A stretch of 64,000 bases of DNA from the NCBI GenBank assembly GCA_014359765.1, contig JACIYT010000003.1:62001-126000 (forward strand). Direction: 5' to 3'. Below are positions 54,829-64,000 of this stretch, piece after piece. The DNA comes from Roseovarius sp. GTDB taxonomy: Bacteria; Pseudomonadota; Alphaproteobacteria; Rhodobacterales; Rhodobacteraceae. The notes under the pieces are model-generated. The model worked only from the letters and a program-made list of their open reading frames with translations. It was not told where the DNA came from and ran no database searches. Position 1 is the first letter of the stretch; the number at the start of each line of letters is the position of its first letter. The position numbers and the translations under genes were made by a program.

Positions 54829-55947
54829 TCACAGGCCCGGCACGCGCACCTTCATTCCCTCGCGCAGGCGCCACCACCCCGCCGAAACGACCAGTTCGCC
54901 CGCCGCGAGCCCCTCGAGCACGATGATCTGACTGCCCCGCGGCAGGCCGATCCGGACGTTGCGCCGCGTCACCGTGCCCGTCTCGGGATCGTAGATCCAG
55001 ACCGTCGGATCGGCGCGGCTGGTCGTGTCCACCGCCGAGACCGGCACCGAGACCGCGCGCATCGTCGCCGCGTTGTCACGCTCGCCGACCGAGACCTTGG
55101 CGGTCATGCCGGGCAGGATGCGCGGATCGACCTCGCCGACGATCCGGAATTCGATGTCGAAGGTGCGCGTGCTCGGATCGGCCTCGGCCGCGAAGCTGCG
55201 CGGCTCGAGCCTCGCGCGATAGCCGGGCGCCGCGGGAAAGGTCGCCGTCACATCGAAAAGCTCCGGCTGGACGCGCGCCGCCGCAGCGAGATCCTCGGGC
55301 AGGGAGATGCGGATCAGCATCTCCGAGACATCGTGCAGGCGCACCACCGGCTCGGCCGGGGTGACATTGGTGAAGGCCTCGGTGAAGGTGCGCGCCACGA
55401 TCGCATCGAACGGCGCGCGGACCCGGGTCTGGCTCAGCCGTCGCTCGGCCTCGCGCAGGGCGACCTCGGCCTGCGCGAATTCCGCGCGGGCCGTGTCCAG
55501 CCGGGCATCGGCCGCCACGCCGCGCTCGGACAGCGCCGTCGCGCGCTCGAGTTCGGTGCGCGCCAGGTCATGCGCCGCGCGCGCCCGGTCCAGCGCAAGC
55601 TGGAAATCCACCTCGTCGATCGACCCGATCAGGGCGCCGGCGGGCAGGAAATCGCCCGCGATCACCGGGAACTCGAGCAGCTGACCGGAGATCTGGAAGG
55701 CGAGATCGACAGTGCGCAGCGCCTCCACCGCCCCGGCAAAGGAGCGGGTCTGGGGCTCCATCACCTCCAGCGCCGGCGTGACCTCGACCGGGATGGGCGC
55801 GGCCAGCACCGGCCCGCCCCCGGCAGGGGGGGCCGCATCCTGTCCCTCGGCCCGGCCCTGCCAGCCGGGCACCGCGAGCAGCACGATGCCCGCACAAGCC
55901 AGAACTCCCAGTCCGGTCAGCGCGCCAAGTTTGAGCTTACGGGGCAT
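54829..55947 (-). CDS. RND efflux periplasmic adaptor (membrane fusion protein)
   Basis: The 372 residues have an N-terminal signal/anchor (LTGLGVLACAGIVLLAVPG), a biotinyl-lipoyl barrel-sandwich split around a coiled-coil hairpin (LDRARAAHDLARTELERATALSERGVAADARLDTARAEFAQ), and a beta-barrel with LRIS-type LIRISLPEDLAAA. Its start overlaps the end of the tetR gene by 11 bp, so tetR-MFP-RND form one unit. Confidence 0.92.
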   Translation of the reverse strand: MPRKLKLGALTGLGVLACAGIVLLAVPGWQGRAEGQDAAPPAGGGPVLAAPIPVEVTPALEVMEPQTRSFAGAVEALRTVDLAFQISGQLLEFPVIAGDFLPAGALIGSIDEVDFQLALDRARAAHDLARTELERATALSERGVAADARLDTARAEFAQAEVALREAERRLSQTRVRAPFDAIVARTFTEAFTNVTPAEPVVRLHDVSEMLIRISLPEDLAAAARVQPELFDVTATFPAAPGYRARLEPRSFAAEADPSTRTFDIEFRIVGEVDPRILPGMTAKVSVGERDNAATMRAVSVPVSAVDTTSRADPTVWIYDPETGTVTRRNVRIGLPRGSQIIVLEGLAAGELVVSAGWWRLREGMKVRVPGL

Positions 55948-56488
55948 TTTCGATCATCTCCTGCAGGCGCGCATGCACCCTGTCCCGGACGGGCGGTCCG
56001 CCATCCGGCAGGTTCAGCAGCTTGTGAAAGCGAAGCCCTTGCAGCGCGAAGAAAATCACATGCGCTGTCGCAGGGTCAGCCGTTTCGTCGGTGATGCGGG
56101 CCAGATCCTCCTCCAGCTCGCCGCGCAGCGGATCGAGGAGGTCGGGCTCGGTCGCCGCGATGGCGAGAATGGCCATGGACAGATCCGAATTCACGCAATC
56201 CATGGTCGTCACCGAGAGGAAATGACGCCGCAGATCGCGGCGCCGGGCGCCCTGCGGCACCTGCGCGTCGAGCGCCCTGTGTTCGGCCAGCATCTCGTCG
56301 AGCAGCGCAGCCATCAGCGCGCGCTTGGACGCGAAATTGTAAAGCACGCCACTCTTGCTCAGCCCCGCCTCCCGCGCGATGGCATCGAGCGAGACATGCG
56401 CGGCCCCCTGCCGCGCAGCGACCGCGCGCGCCGCGGCGAGGATGCGCGCCCTTGACGTCCCCGTGCTGATCGGCGAGTGTCGAGGCAA
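55937..56488 (-). CDS. TetR-family regulator of the efflux locus
   Basis: The 183 residues open with a TetR helix-turn-helix: RARILAAARAVAARQGAAHVSLDAIAREAGLSKSGVLYNFASKRAL. The C-terminal part resembles TetR_C_37-like domains with HVIFFALQGLRFHKLL. The start is taken as TTG 56488; the frame has no ATG nearby. A palindrome lies just upstream, so it probably represses itself, the RND unit and the ABC exporter unit that diverges from it. Confidence 0.85.
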   Translation of the reverse strand: MPRHSPISTGTSRARILAAARAVAARQGAAHVSLDAIAREAGLSKSGVLYNFASKRALMAALLDEMLAEHRALDAQVPQGARRRDLRRHFLSVTTMDCVNSDLSMAILAIAATEPDLLDPLRGELEEDLARITDETADPATAHVIFFALQGLRFHKLLNLPDGGPPVRDRVHARLQEMIENAP

Positions 56489-56494
56489 GACTGT

Positions 56495-56508
56495 ACCGTC
56501 CGGTCGGT
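56495..56508. promoter_or_regulatory. Candidate TetR operator between the two efflux units
   Basis: ACCGTCCGGTCGGT is a near-perfect dyad (ACCG-N-CCGG-N-CGGT) in a form typical of TetR-family operators. It sits 7 bp upstream of the proposed tetR start and 95 bp before the start of the divergent membrane-fusion gene. Confidence 0.6.
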
Positions 56509-56602
56509 CGATGGTTGCGCGGCAGATAGGGCAAGCAGCTTGCCGGGTCAAGGTCGCGGGCAGATGGGCGGGCCAAATGAGCTTCGGGGAGACGTTACAG
56601 AC

Positions 56603-57670
56603 ATGACGCGATTCGGGTCCATTGCATTGTGGTTGGTGGCCGCGGCGCTGGCGTTCGGCGGCTTTCTTCTCTGGCGGGGGGACAGCGCACAATGGGCTTC
56701 GGACGCATTTGCGCGCGGCAACGGGCGCATCGAAGCGGTGGAAATCGACGTCGCGGCGACGCGGCCGGGACGGGTCGGGCGCATCCTGGTCCGCGAGGGA
56801 GAGCTCGTCGCCGCGGACGAGCCGCTCGCAGAACTGGACACCCGGCAGTTGCGGGCCGCGCGCCACCAGGCCGTGGCCGAGCACCAGCGCGCAGGGATCG
56901 CGGTCGAGAATGCGCGGCTGCTGGTCACGCAGCGCGCCGCCGAGGTGCGCGCCGCCGAGGCGGTCCTTGCCGAGCGGCGCTCCACCGAGATTGTCGCCCG
57001 GCGCCAGCTGGAGCGTTCCGAGGCGCTCGCGCAGGGGAATATCACCTCCGAGCGGGTGCTGGAACTGGACCGGGCGGCCGCTTTCGGGGCGGCGGCGGCG
57101 GTGGCCTCGGCCGAGGCGGCGCTGGCGGCGGCGCAGGCCGGTGTGACCTCGGCCGAAGCCTCGGTCGTGAGCGCCGAGGCCGCCGTGATCGCGGCCCAGG
57201 CCGCCATCGACGAGATTGACGTCCAGATCGAGGACAGCACCCTGACCGCGCCGCGCGCGGGCCGGGTGCAGTTCATCGTCGCGCGCGAGGGCGAGGTGGT
57301 CGGCGGCGGCGGTCGGGTCGTCAACATGGTCGATCTGGGCGATGTCTACATGACCTTCTTCCTGCCGACCGCTGCGGTCGGCCGGATCGGGCTTGGCAGC
57401 GAGGTGCGCCTGCTGCTCGACGCGGCCCCCGGAATCGTCATCCCCGCCGAGGTGTCCTTTGTCTCGGATGTGGCGCAGTTCACCCCCAAGACCGTGGAAA
57501 CCGAGGTGGAGCGCGAGAAGCTCATGTTCCGCGTCCGCGCCCGGATCGCGCCCGAGCTGCTCGCGAAATATGCCGATTATGCCAAGACCGGCCTGCCCGG
57601 TGTCGCCTGGGTCCGGCTGGATCCCGAGGCGCCCTGGCCCGCCGCCGCCGAGGGGCGGGTGCTCGAATGA
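56603..57670 (+). CDS. HlyD/YhiI-type periplasmic adaptor of the ABC exporter
   Basis: The 355 residues have one N-terminal membrane anchor ([16 protein letters not shown]), lipoyl segments around [22 protein letters not shown], and an alanine-rich coiled coil (about 110-215). The stop overlaps the rbbA-like start by ATGA. In E. coli the order yhiI-rbbA-yhhJ is the same, and this is the YhiI position. Confidence 0.9.
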   Translation: MTRFGSIALWLVAAALAFGGFLLWRGDSAQWASDAFARGNGRIEAVEIDVAATRPGRVGRILVREGELVAADEPLAELDTRQLRAARHQAVAEHQRAGIAVENARLLVTQRAAEVRAAEAVLAERRSTEIVARRQLERSEALAQGNITSERVLELDRAAAFGAAAAVASAEAALAAAQAGVTSAEASVVSAEAAVIAAQAAIDEIDVQIEDSTLTAPRAGRVQFIVAREGEVVGGGGRVVNMVDLGDVYMTFFLPTAAVGRIGLGSEVRLLLDAAPGIVIPAEVSFVSDVAQFTPKTVETEVEREKLMFRVRARIAPELLAKYADYAKTGLPGVAWVRLDPEAPWPAAAEGRVLE

Positions 57671-60414
57671 GCCCAGCCGATGCGGTGGTCCGCGCAGAGG
57701 GTATCACCCTGCGCTACGGGCGCGTGGCGGCGCTCGACGGGGTATCGCTGACGCTGCCGGCGGGCTGTGTCGCCGGCCTGATCGGGCCGGACGGCGTGGG
57801 CAAGTCCAGCCTTCTGGCGCTGGTTGCGGGGGCGCGAAAGCTGCAGGAGGGGACGCTCGAGGTGCTGGGCGGCGACATGGCCCGCGCCACGCACCGCGCC
57901 CGCATCTGCCCGCGCATCGCCTACATGCCGCAGGGCCTGGGGCGGAACCTCTACCCGACGCTCTCGGTGCATGAGAACGTGGCCTTTTTCGGGCATCTTT
58001 TCGGTGAGGGCCGCGAAGAGCGGGAGCATCGGATTGCCGGGCTTCTGGAGGCGACGGATCTTGCGAAATTCGCCGATCGCCCCGCGAGCAAGCTCTCGGG
58101 CGGCATGAAGCAGAAGCTGGGCCTGTGCTGCGCGCTCATCCATGACCCGGATCTGCTGATCCTCGACGAGCCGACCACCGGCGTCGATCCCCTGTCCCGG
58201 CGTGAGTTCTGGGGGCTGATCGGGCGGATCCGAGACGCCCGGCCGGGCATGAGCCTGCTGGTGGCCAGCGCCTACATGGAAGAGGCGGCGCGGTTCGATC
58301 ACCTCGTGGCGATGGATGCGGGCCGGGTGCTGGCCACCGGCAGCCCCGCCGATCTCATGGCGCGCACCGGCACCGGGGACCTGGACGCGGCCTTTATCGC
58401 CCTGCTGCCCGAGGAAAAGCGCGCCCGCCATCACGATCTCGTTATCCCGCCCCGCGCGCCCGGAGCCGAAGCCGCCCCGGTCATCGAGGCCGAGAACCTC
58501 TCGGTCCGCTTTGGCGATTTCACCGCCGTGGACAACGTGAGCTTTCGCATCCAGCGCGGCGAGATCTTCGGCTTTCTCGGCTCGAACGGCTGCGGCAAGA
58601 CCACGACGATGAAGGTGCTGACCGGGCTGCTGGAGCCCTCCGAAGGCCAGACGCGCCTCTATGGTCAGACAGTCGATGCCCGTGACATGGAAACGCGCAA
58701 GCGCATCGGCTACATGACGCAGAGCTTTTCGCTCTATTCCGAACTGACGGTGCGGCAGAACCTCGAGCTGCACGCGCGGCTGTTCGATCTGCCCGCCGAC
58801 ACGATCGCCCCGCGCATCGCCGAACTGGCGCAGCGCTTCGATCTGGAGGGCGTGCTGGACAGCCTGCCCATGCGCCTGCCGCTCGGGGTGCGGCAGCGGC
58901 TGTCGCTGGCGGTGGCGCTGATCCATCGCCCCGAGATCCTGATCCTCGACGAGCCGACCTCGGGCGTCGATCCGGTGGCGCGGGACGTGTTCTGGCAGGC
59001 GCTGGTGGACCTCTCGCGCACCGATGGGGTGACCATCTTCCTGTCCACCCATTTCATGAGCGAGGCCGCGCGCTGCGACCGTATATCGCTCATGCATGCC
59101 GGGCGCGTGCTGGTCTCGGGCCGTCCCGAGGAGATCCGGACCGAGGCCGGTGCCGAGACCCTCGACGACGCCTTCGTGCACCATCTGCGCGAGGCGGCGC
59201 AGGAGGATGGCGCGGCCCCGGCAGAGGCGGGCGCAGGCGCGCTTGGCGGTGGCGCGGAGGGGGCCGCCGACGTGGCGCGCCGTGGCAGGTTCAGCCTGGC
59301 GCGGCTGCTGAGTTTTTCCTGGCGTGAATCGCTGGAATTGCGGCGCGACCCGATCCGCCTCACGCTTGCCAGCCTCGGCAGCGTGATCCTCATGATCGTG
59401 CTGGGCTATGGTATCTCGCTCGATGTCGAGCACCTGAAATTCGCGGCGCTCGACCATGACCAGACGGTGACCAGTCAATCCTATGTCAACGACCTCGCCG
59501 GATCGCGCTATTTCGACGAGATGCCGCCGCTCGCGGGGCATGACGATCTCGAGGCGCGGATGCGCGCCGGCGAGATCAGCCTGGCGCTGGAAATCCCGCC
59601 CGGTTTCGCCGCCGATCTCGGGCGCGGGCGCCCGGTGGAGATCGGCGCCTGGTTCGACGGCGCCATGCCGATGCGCGCCGAGACGGTGCGCGGCTATGTG
59701 CTGGGGATGCACGCGCACTGGCTGTCGGATCAGATCCGGCAGGCGCAGGGCGAAGAGGCGGTGGCGGGGCTCTATGCGCTGGAGCTGCGCTATCGCTACA
59801 ATCCCGACGTGACGAGCCTCAATGCGATGGTGCCGGCGGTGATCCCGCTGCTCCTGATGCTGATCCCCGCGATGCTCGCGGTGCTGTCGGTCGCGCGCGA
59901 GAAGGAAACCGGCTCCATCATCAACCTCTATGTGACGCCTGCCCGGCGGCTCGAATTCCTGCTTGGCAAGCAGCTCCCCTATGTGGTGCTCGGCTTTGCC
60001 AATTACCTGCTGCTGCTGGCGCTGGCGGTCACCGTCTTCGGGGTGCCGGTCAAGGGCAGCGTGCTGGCGCTCTCGCTCGGGGCGGTGATCTATGTCATCC
60101 TGTCCACCGGGCTCGGGCTGTTGATCTCGGCCTTCACCTCGAGCCAGGTCGCGGCGCTGTTTCTGACCGCGCTGGCGACGCTGATTCCGGCGACGCAATA
60201 TGGCGGTATCGTCGATCCGGTGTCCTCGCTCGAGGGCATGGGGCGCGTGATCGGCGAGATCTATCCGACCAGCCATTTCGTCACCATCTCGCGCGGCACC
60301 TTTGCCAAGGCGCTCGGTTTCGGCGATCTGGCCGGCGCATTCGTGCCGATGCTGCTGCTGCTGCCGGTGGTGGTGGCGCTCGGCGCGGTATTCGTGCGCA
60401 AGCAGGAGACCTGA
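57667..60414 (+). CDS. RbbA-like fused ABC transporter, two ATPases plus permease
   Basis: The 915 residues are two ATP-binding cassettes and a membrane domain in one chain, the RbbA (YhiH) layout. Cassette 1 has [22 protein letters not shown] and [13 protein letters not shown]. Cassette 2 has [11 protein letters not shown] and a signature altered to [11 protein letters not shown] with [13 protein letters not shown], the same variant as in E. coli RbbA. From about 560 an ABC-2 type permease with six helices follows. RbbA was once reported as a ribosome-associated ATPase; the sequence and neighbours point to export. It precedes the permease gene by 3 bp. Confidence 0.92.
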   Translation: MSPADAVVRAEGITLRYGRVAALDGVSLTLPAGCVAGLIGPDGVGKSSLLALVAGARKLQEGTLEVLGGDMARATHRARICPRIAYMPQGLGRNLYPTLSVHENVAFFGHLFGEGREEREHRIAGLLEATDLAKFADRPASKLSGGMKQKLGLCCALIHDPDLLILDEPTTGVDPLSRREFWGLIGRIRDARPGMSLLVASAYMEEAARFDHLVAMDAGRVLATGSPADLMARTGTGDLDAAFIALLPEEKRARHHDLVIPPRAPGAEAAPVIEAENLSVRFGDFTAVDNVSFRIQRGEIFGFLGSNGCGKTTTMKVLTGLLEPSEGQTRLYGQTVDARDMETRKRIGYMTQSFSLYSELTVRQNLELHARLFDLPADTIAPRIAELAQRFDLEGVLDSLPMRLPLGVRQRLSLAVALIHRPEILILDEPTSGVDPVARDVFWQALVDLSRTDGVTIFLSTHFMSEAARCDRISLMHAGRVLVSGRPEEIRTEAGAETLDDAFVHHLREAAQEDGAAPAEAGAGALGGGAEGAADVARRGRFSLARLLSFSWRESLELRRDPIRLTLASLGSVILMIVLGYGISLDVEHLKFAALDHDQTVTSQSYVNDLAGSRYFDEMPPLAGHDDLEARMRAGEISLALEIPPGFAADLGRGRPVEIGAWFDGAMPMRAETVRGYVLGMHAHWLSDQIRQAQGEEAVAGLYALELRYRYNPDVTSLNAMVPAVIPLLLMLIPAMLAVLSVAREKETGSIINLYVTPARRLEFLLGKQLPYVVLGFANYLLLLALAVTVFGVPVKGSVLALSLGAVIYVILSTGLGLLISAFTSSQVAALFLTALATLIPATQYGGIVDPVSSLEGMGRVIGEIYPTSHFVTISRGTFAKALGFGDLAGAFVPMLLLLPVVVALGAVFVRKQET

Positions 60415-60417
60415 GCG

Positions 60418-61530
60418 ATGCGGCTGGCGCATGTGCTTCACCTCGCGATGAAGGAGCTGCGCGGCCTGCTGCGCGATCCGCTTCTGATGGTGCTCGTGGT
60501 CTATGCCTTCACGCTCGATATCTATACCCACGCCACCGCCATGCCCGAGACGCTGAACCGCGCCACCATCGGGATCGTGGACGAGGATGCCTCGCCGCTG
60601 TCGCGCCGGATCGGCGATGCGTTTCTCGAGCCCTATTTCGTGCCGCCCGCGCATATCGACCTGGCCGAGATGGATGCGCGGATGGATGCCGGGATCGACA
60701 CGTTCTCGCTCGTCATCCCGCCCGATTTCCAGCGTGACCTGCTGGCCGGCGACCGGCCCGAGCTCCAGCTGAACGTGGATGCGACGCGGGTCAGCCAGGC
60801 CTTTACCGGCGCGGGCTATGTGCAGGCGATCGTCGATCAGGAGATCACCGGCTGGGCCGTGCGCGATGCGGCGGCGCCGCCGGTCCCGGTCGATCTGACG
60901 GCGCGCGCGCGGTTCAACCCGGCGCTCGATCCCGGCTGGTTCGGGGCGCTGACGGCGGTGATCAGCGCGGTGACGATGCTCTCGATCATCCTGTCGGGCG
61001 CCGCCCTCATCCGCGAGCGCGATCACGGCACGGTCGAGCATCTGCTGGTCATGCCGGTGACCCCGGTCGAGATCATGACGAGCAAGGTTCTCAGCATGGG
61101 CGCGGTGGTGCTGCTGGCCACCGGGCTGTCGCTGACGATCATGGTGCAGGGCGTTCTGGGCGTGCCGGTGGCGGGGTCGGTCGCGCTGTTCCTGACCGGC
61201 GCGGCGCTGCACCTCTTTGCCACCACCTCGCTCGGCATTCTCCTGGCCACGGTCACCGGCTCGATGCCGCAATTTGCCATGCTGCTGCTGCTGGTGCTTC
61301 TGCCGCTCGATATCCTCTCGGGCGGCATGACGCCGCGCGAATCGATGCCCGAGGCGGTGCAATACGTGATGCTCGCCGCGCCCAACACGCATTTCATCGA
61401 CCTGTCGCAGGCGGTGCTGTTCCGGGGCGCGGGGCTCTCGGTGGTCTGGCCGCAGCTCCTGGCGCTGGTGGTGATCGGCTCGGTGATGTTCACCGTCGCG
61501 CTACGGCGCTTTCGCGCTTTCCTGCGTTGA
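60418..61530 (+). CDS. YhhJ-like ABC-2 permease
   Basis: The 370 residues have an N-terminal helix, a periplasmic domain (about 40-175) and five C-terminal helices with LIRERDHGTVEHLLVMPVTPVEIMTSKVL, typical of ABC-2 permeases. The C-terminal GGMTPRESMPEAVQYVMLAAPNTHFIDLSQAVLFRG is the YhhJ/YbhS-type box. It is the last gene of the yhiI-rbbA-yhhJ-like unit and converges on hslU. Confidence 0.9.
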   Translation: MRLAHVLHLAMKELRGLLRDPLLMVLVVYAFTLDIYTHATAMPETLNRATIGIVDEDASPLSRRIGDAFLEPYFVPPAHIDLAEMDARMDAGIDTFSLVIPPDFQRDLLAGDRPELQLNVDATRVSQAFTGAGYVQAIVDQEITGWAVRDAAAPPVPVDLTARARFNPALDPGWFGALTAVISAVTMLSIILSGAALIRERDHGTVEHLLVMPVTPVEIMTSKVLSMGAVVLLATGLSLTIMVQGVLGVPVAGSVALFLTGAALHLFATTSLGILLATVTGSMPQFAMLLLLVLLPLDILSGGMTPRESMPEAVQYVMLAAPNTHFIDLSQAVLFRGAGLSVVWPQLLALVVIGSVMFTVALRRFRAFLR

Positions 61531-61570
61531 GGGGGGCGGGGCGTATGCGCGGGCCTGCCCCGACACCCCC

Positions 61571-62875
61571 CTACAATACATAGCGTGACAAATCCGCCGA
61601 GCGCATCAATTCGCCGAGGTTCGCCTCCACGAAATCGGCATCGACGATCACCGTGTCGCCCGCGCGGTCCGGCGCGGCAAAGCTCAGCTCCTCGAAGACG
61701 CGCTCCATCACCGTGTAGAGACGCCGCGCACCGATATTCTCGACCGTCTGGTTGACCTCCGCCGCGATCCGGGCGAGCGCGGCGATGCCGTCCTCGGTAA
61801 AGGTGACGGTCACCTCCTCGGTGCCCATGAGGGCGGCATACTGGCGCGTCAGCGCGTTGTCGGTCTCGGTCAGGATGCGGATGAAATCGGCCTCGGTCAG
61901 CGCGCGAAGCTCCACCCGGATCGGCAGCCGACCCTGCAATTCGGGCAGGAGATCCGAGGGCTTGGCGATGTGGAAGGCGCCCGAGGCGATGAACAGGATA
62001 TGGTCGGTCCGCACGGGGCCGTGTTTCGTGCTGACGGTGGTGCCCTCGATCAGCGGCAGCAGGTCGCGCTGCACGCCCTCGCGGCTGACATCGGCGCCGC
62101 GCGCATCCGAGCGGGCGCAGACCTTGTCGATTTCATCGAGAAACACGATGCCGTTCTGTGCGACCGCCTCGAGCGCGGTGCGCGTCACGGTCTCGTCATC
62201 GAGGAGCTTGTCCGCCTCCTCGCCGATGAGCAGATCATGGCTCTCGGCGACGGTGAGGCGCCTGGTGGTGCGGCGCGGGCCAAAGGCCTTGCCGAAGATG
62301 TCGCCGATATTGAGCGCGCCCATCTGGCCGGGCTGGCCGGGGATGTCCATCATGCCGAAGGGGTTCGCGTTGTCGGCGAGGGTGATCTCGATCACGGTAT
62401 CGTCGAGCTCGCCGGCGCGGAGCTTCTTGCGGAACATCTCGCGCGTGGCCTCGCGGGCATCCTCGCCGGCGATGGCGGCGATGACGCGATCCTCGGCGGC
62501 CTTGTGGGCGCGGGTGCGCACCTCCTCGCGCATGTGTTCGCGGGTCTCGGCGATGGCGATATCGACAAGGTCGCGGATGATCTGTTCGACATCGCGGCCG
62601 ACATAGCCCACCTCGGTGAATTTGGTCGCCTCGACCTTGATGAAGGGCGCGCGGGCGAGGCGCGCGAGGCGGCGGCTGATCTCGGTCTTGCCGACGCCGG
62701 TGGGGCCGATCATCAGGATGTTCTTGGGATAGACCTCGTCGCGCAGATCCGCCGTCAGCTGCTTGCGCCGCCAGCGATTGCGCAGCGCCACCGCGACGGC
62801 GCGCTTGGCATCGCGCTGGCCGATGATGAAACGGTCGAGCTCGGAGACGATCTCGCGGGGGGTGAGGTCGGTCAT
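61571..62875 (-). CDS. hslU: HslU (ClpY), ATPase subunit of the HslVU protease
   Basis: AAA+ unfoldase of 434 residues: RWRRKQL near the start, P-loop [15 protein letters not shown], Walker [15 protein letters not shown], sensor motif [11 protein letters not shown], and the C-terminal LSRYVL tail that activates HslV. It starts within the end of hslV (4-bp overlap), the usual hslVU operon. Confidence 0.98.
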   Translation of the reverse strand: MTDLTPREIVSELDRFIIGQRDAKRAVAVALRNRWRRKQLTADLRDEVYPKNILMIGPTGVGKTEISRRLARLARAPFIKVEATKFTEVGYVGRDVEQIIRDLVDIAIAETREHMREEVRTRAHKAAEDRVIAAIAGEDAREATREMFRKKLRAGELDDTVIEITLADNANPFGMMDIPGQPGQMGALNIGDIFGKAFGPRRTTRRLTVAESHDLLIGEEADKLLDDETVTRTALEAVAQNGIVFLDEIDKVCARSDARGADVSREGVQRDLLPLIEGTTVSTKHGPVRTDHILFIASGAFHIAKPSDLLPELQGRLPIRVELRALTEADFIRILTETDNALTRQYAALMGTEEVTVTFTEDGIAALARIAAEVNQTVENIGARRLYTVMERVFEELSFAAPDRAGDTVIVDADFVEANLGELMRSADLSRYVL

Positions 62876-63426
62876 CGGGAAATTGTCTCCACCGTCAGGT
62901 TGCCATTGGTATAGACGCAGATATCGGCGGCGATGGCCATGGCGCGGCGGGCGATCTCTTCGGCGGTGAGGTCGGGGTTCCCGGCCAGACCGCGCGCGGC
63001 GGCCAGCGCGAAATTGCCGCCCGAGCCGATGGCGGCGATGTCATGTTCGGGCTCGAGCACATCACCCGCGCCGGTGATCACGAAAAGCTGTGCGCCGTCG
63101 GTGACGATCAGCATCGCCTCGAGCTTTTGCAGGTATCGGTCGGTGCGCCAGTCCTTGGCCAGATCGACGCAGGCGCGCTGCAACTGGCCGGGCGTCGCCT
63201 CGAGCTTTGCCTCGAGCCGTTCGAGCAGGGCAAAGGCATCGGCGGTGGAGCCCGCAAAACCCGCCACCACCTCATGCCCGCCGGGTGAAAGGCGGCGGAC
63301 CTTGCGGGCGGTGCCCTTGATCACCGTCTGGCCGAGGCTCACCTGCCCGTCGCCGGCGATCACCACCTCGCCGCCCCTGCGCACGCCGATGATGGTGGTG
63401 CCATGCCAGCCGGGAAAATCGCTCAT
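62872..63426 (-). CDS. hslV: HslV (ClpQ), peptidase subunit of HslVU
   Basis: Threonine protease of 184 residues. A short propeptide MSDFPGWHG precedes the N-terminal nucleophile Thr10 ([10 protein letters not shown]), exposed after cleavage; [14 protein letters not shown] and [14 protein letters not shown] follow. ATG 63426 gives the family length. Proteins unfolded by HslU enter this dodecamer. hslU is coupled downstream. Confidence 0.97.
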   Translation of the reverse strand: MSDFPGWHGTTIIGVRRGGEVVIAGDGQVSLGQTVIKGTARKVRRLSPGGHEVVAGFAGSTADAFALLERLEAKLEATPGQLQRACVDLAKDWRTDRYLQKLEAMLIVTDGAQLFVITGAGDVLEPEHDIAAIGSGGNFALAAARGLAGNPDLTAEEIARRAMAIAADICVYTNGNLTVETISR

Positions 63427-63544
63427 GTCGTGCTCTCCATCCTGTCGGGCCAATATGAAAGCGCGGCCCGCCGGGCACAAGGGCATGAGGGTATGAGCGG
63501 CGGCAGGACGCAGGTCATGCGCCTGCCCTCGCCCCAAACGCAAA

Positions 63545-63566
63545 CGCCGCCCCGTGAGGGGCGGCG
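63545..63566 (-). terminator. Terminator of rplS-rpmE
   Basis: CGCCGCCCC and GGGGCGGCG form a perfect 9-bp stem with a 4-nt loop, 24 bp after the rpmE stop. On the minus strand it is followed by TTTGCGTTTG, a weak T-rich tail. Confidence 0.7.
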
Positions 63567-63589
63567 ATCGCGCGGGACCGGGGGGGCAA

Positions 63590-63811
63590 TCAGAACCCGA
63601 GACCGGCGTATTTGTTCTTGAACTTCGACACGCGGCCACCGGCATCGGTGAGGCGGGTGCCGCCGCCTGTCCAGGCGGGGTGCACCGTGGGGTCGATATC
63701 GAGCGACAGCGTGTCGCCCTCCTTGCCCCAGGTCGAGCGCATCTGCACGATGGTGCCGTCGGTCATCTTGACGTTGATGACGTGGTAATCGGGATGGATG
63801 TCCTTTTTCAT
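63590..63811 (-). CDS. rpmE: Ribosomal protein bL31
   Basis: The 73 residues start [20 protein letters not shown], with [13 protein letters not shown] and the C-terminal [13 protein letters not shown], the longer bL31 form of alphaproteobacteria. It lacks the CxxC zinc pairs of the C+ form, so it is zinc-independent. It follows rplS by 11 bp. Confidence 0.97.
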   Translation of the reverse strand: MKKDIHPDYHVINVKMTDGTIVQMRSTWGKEGDTLSLDIDPTVHPAWTGGGTRLTDAGGRVSKFKNKYAGLGF

Positions 63812-63822
63812 CGTGCCGGTCC

Positions 63823-64000
63823 TTATGCGGATTTGCCCGTGAGGGGCTTGTAATTGGCGTCCTCGGCGATGCGGGCCGATTTGCCACGACGCGAGCGCAG
63901 GTAGTAGAGCTTGGCGCGGCGCACACGGCCCCGGCGCACCACCTCGATCGAGTCGATATTGGTCGAATAGAGCGGGAACACCCGTTCCACGCCCTCGCCA
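63823..64000 (-). CDS. rplS: Ribosomal protein bL19 (5' part cut by window edge)
   Basis: The 58 C-terminal codons present encode [21 protein letters not shown], then [14 protein letters not shown] and a basic tail rich in Lys and Ala ending [18 protein letters not shown] and [10 protein letters not shown] are bL19 hallmarks. The start lies right of the window. rplS-rpmE is the usual pair in this group. Confidence 0.95.
   Translation of the reverse strand, partial: GEGVERVFPLYSTNIDSIEVVRRGRVRRAKLYYLRSRRGKSARIAEDANYKPLTGKSA

Noticed and set aside
52157-54931. A 924-codon open frame on the plus strand
   Set aside because: It is fully antisense to the RND permease, has a His/Arg/Asp-rich composition typical of GC-rich shadow frames, and no domain.
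57577-61392. A 1271-codon open frame on the minus strand
   Set aside because: Antisense to the rbbA/yhhJ-like genes; composition (His, Arg, Gln-rich) and lack of motifs mark it as a shadow of those genes.
61531-61570. G-rich/C-rich inverted segment between the YhhJ-like gene and hslU
   Set aside because: Pairing is interrupted and loop is long; no T-run; left unannotated.
1-64000. CRISPR arrays, tRNA or rRNA genes, phage integrases, transposases
   Set aside because: Looked for on both strands and not seen; no regularly spaced repeats, no clover-leaf end sequences, no integrase or transposase motifs.

Overview
The window is GC-rich chromosomal DNA from an alphaproteobacterium, almost certainly a marine-type Rhodobacterales (Rhodobacteraceae/Roseobacter group). 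Three things point there: the soxRS-soxVWXYZA arrangement, a SAM/SAH riboswitch in front of metK (a class described essentially only in Rhodobacterales), and the gene order parB-parA-rsmG-mnmG-mnmE-rho / maf-aroE-coaE-dnaQ-secB that surrounds the replication origin in many alphaproteobacteria. Genus cannot be read from the sequence. The DNA is densely packed, with many 4-8 bp start/stop overlaps. There is no rRNA, tRNA, CRISPR array, prophage or intact insertion sequence.

Layout. 1-5 kb: the regulatory end of a thiosulfate-oxidation (sox) cluster. soxV-soxW-soxX-soxY-soxZ-soxA run leftwards (soxA is cut by the window edge); soxS and soxR run rightwards and are followed by a YeeE/TsuA-type thiosulfate/sulfur permease. 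A perfect 13-bp palindrome containing ATTC-N8-GAAT overlaps the soxX promoter and is the best candidate SoxR operator. 5-9.3 kb: heat-shock genes grpE-hrcA (leftwards) and rph-rdgB-hemW (rightwards). 9.3-16.1 kb: the leftward parB-parA-rsmG-mnmG-mnmE-rho series, with two canonical parS sites inside it.

16.1-16.6 kb: a 526-bp gene-free region with a perfect DnaA box, several near-consensus boxes and an AT-rich tract; I read it as the chromosomal origin, oriC. Genes diverge from it: leftwards from rho, rightwards from maf. 16.6-19.4 kb: maf-aroE-coaE-dnaQ. 19.4-26.4 kb: secB, fxsA, a Tim44-like protein, Smr, rlmH, rsfS, a MscS channel, a histone-deacetylase-like amidohydrolase and an MFS permease. 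26.4-28.8 kb: asd, a 419-bp gap with a possible gene remnant, and a poorly characterised glycosyltransferase-like gene. 28.9-34.3 kb: miaB, then the phoH-ybeY-corC-lnt operon. 34.3-38.9 kb: riboswitch-metK, trmB, argG, ilvA.

38.9-51.6 kb: a divergent Hpt / response-regulator-PP2C pair, NUDIX, hslO, NUDIX-cca-RNA methyltransferase, two L,D-transpeptidases flanking a CAP-domain lipoprotein, a small secreted protein, hemH, a methyltransferase, comF, grxC, a nitrilase-family hydrolase and a MarR regulator. 51.6-61.5 kb: a divergent efflux locus, with tetR-MFP-RND leftwards and a yhiI-rbbA-yhhJ-like ABC exporter operon rightwards, sharing one operator-like palindrome. 61.5-64 kb: hslU-hslV and rpmE-rplS (rplS cut by the right edge).

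Most of the window is conserved core genome. The parts worth a second look are the regulatory DNA (sox operator, rho leader, oriC/parS, riboswitch, TetR operator) and a few weakly characterised proteins. I did not find a clearly new defence, mobile or biosynthetic system.
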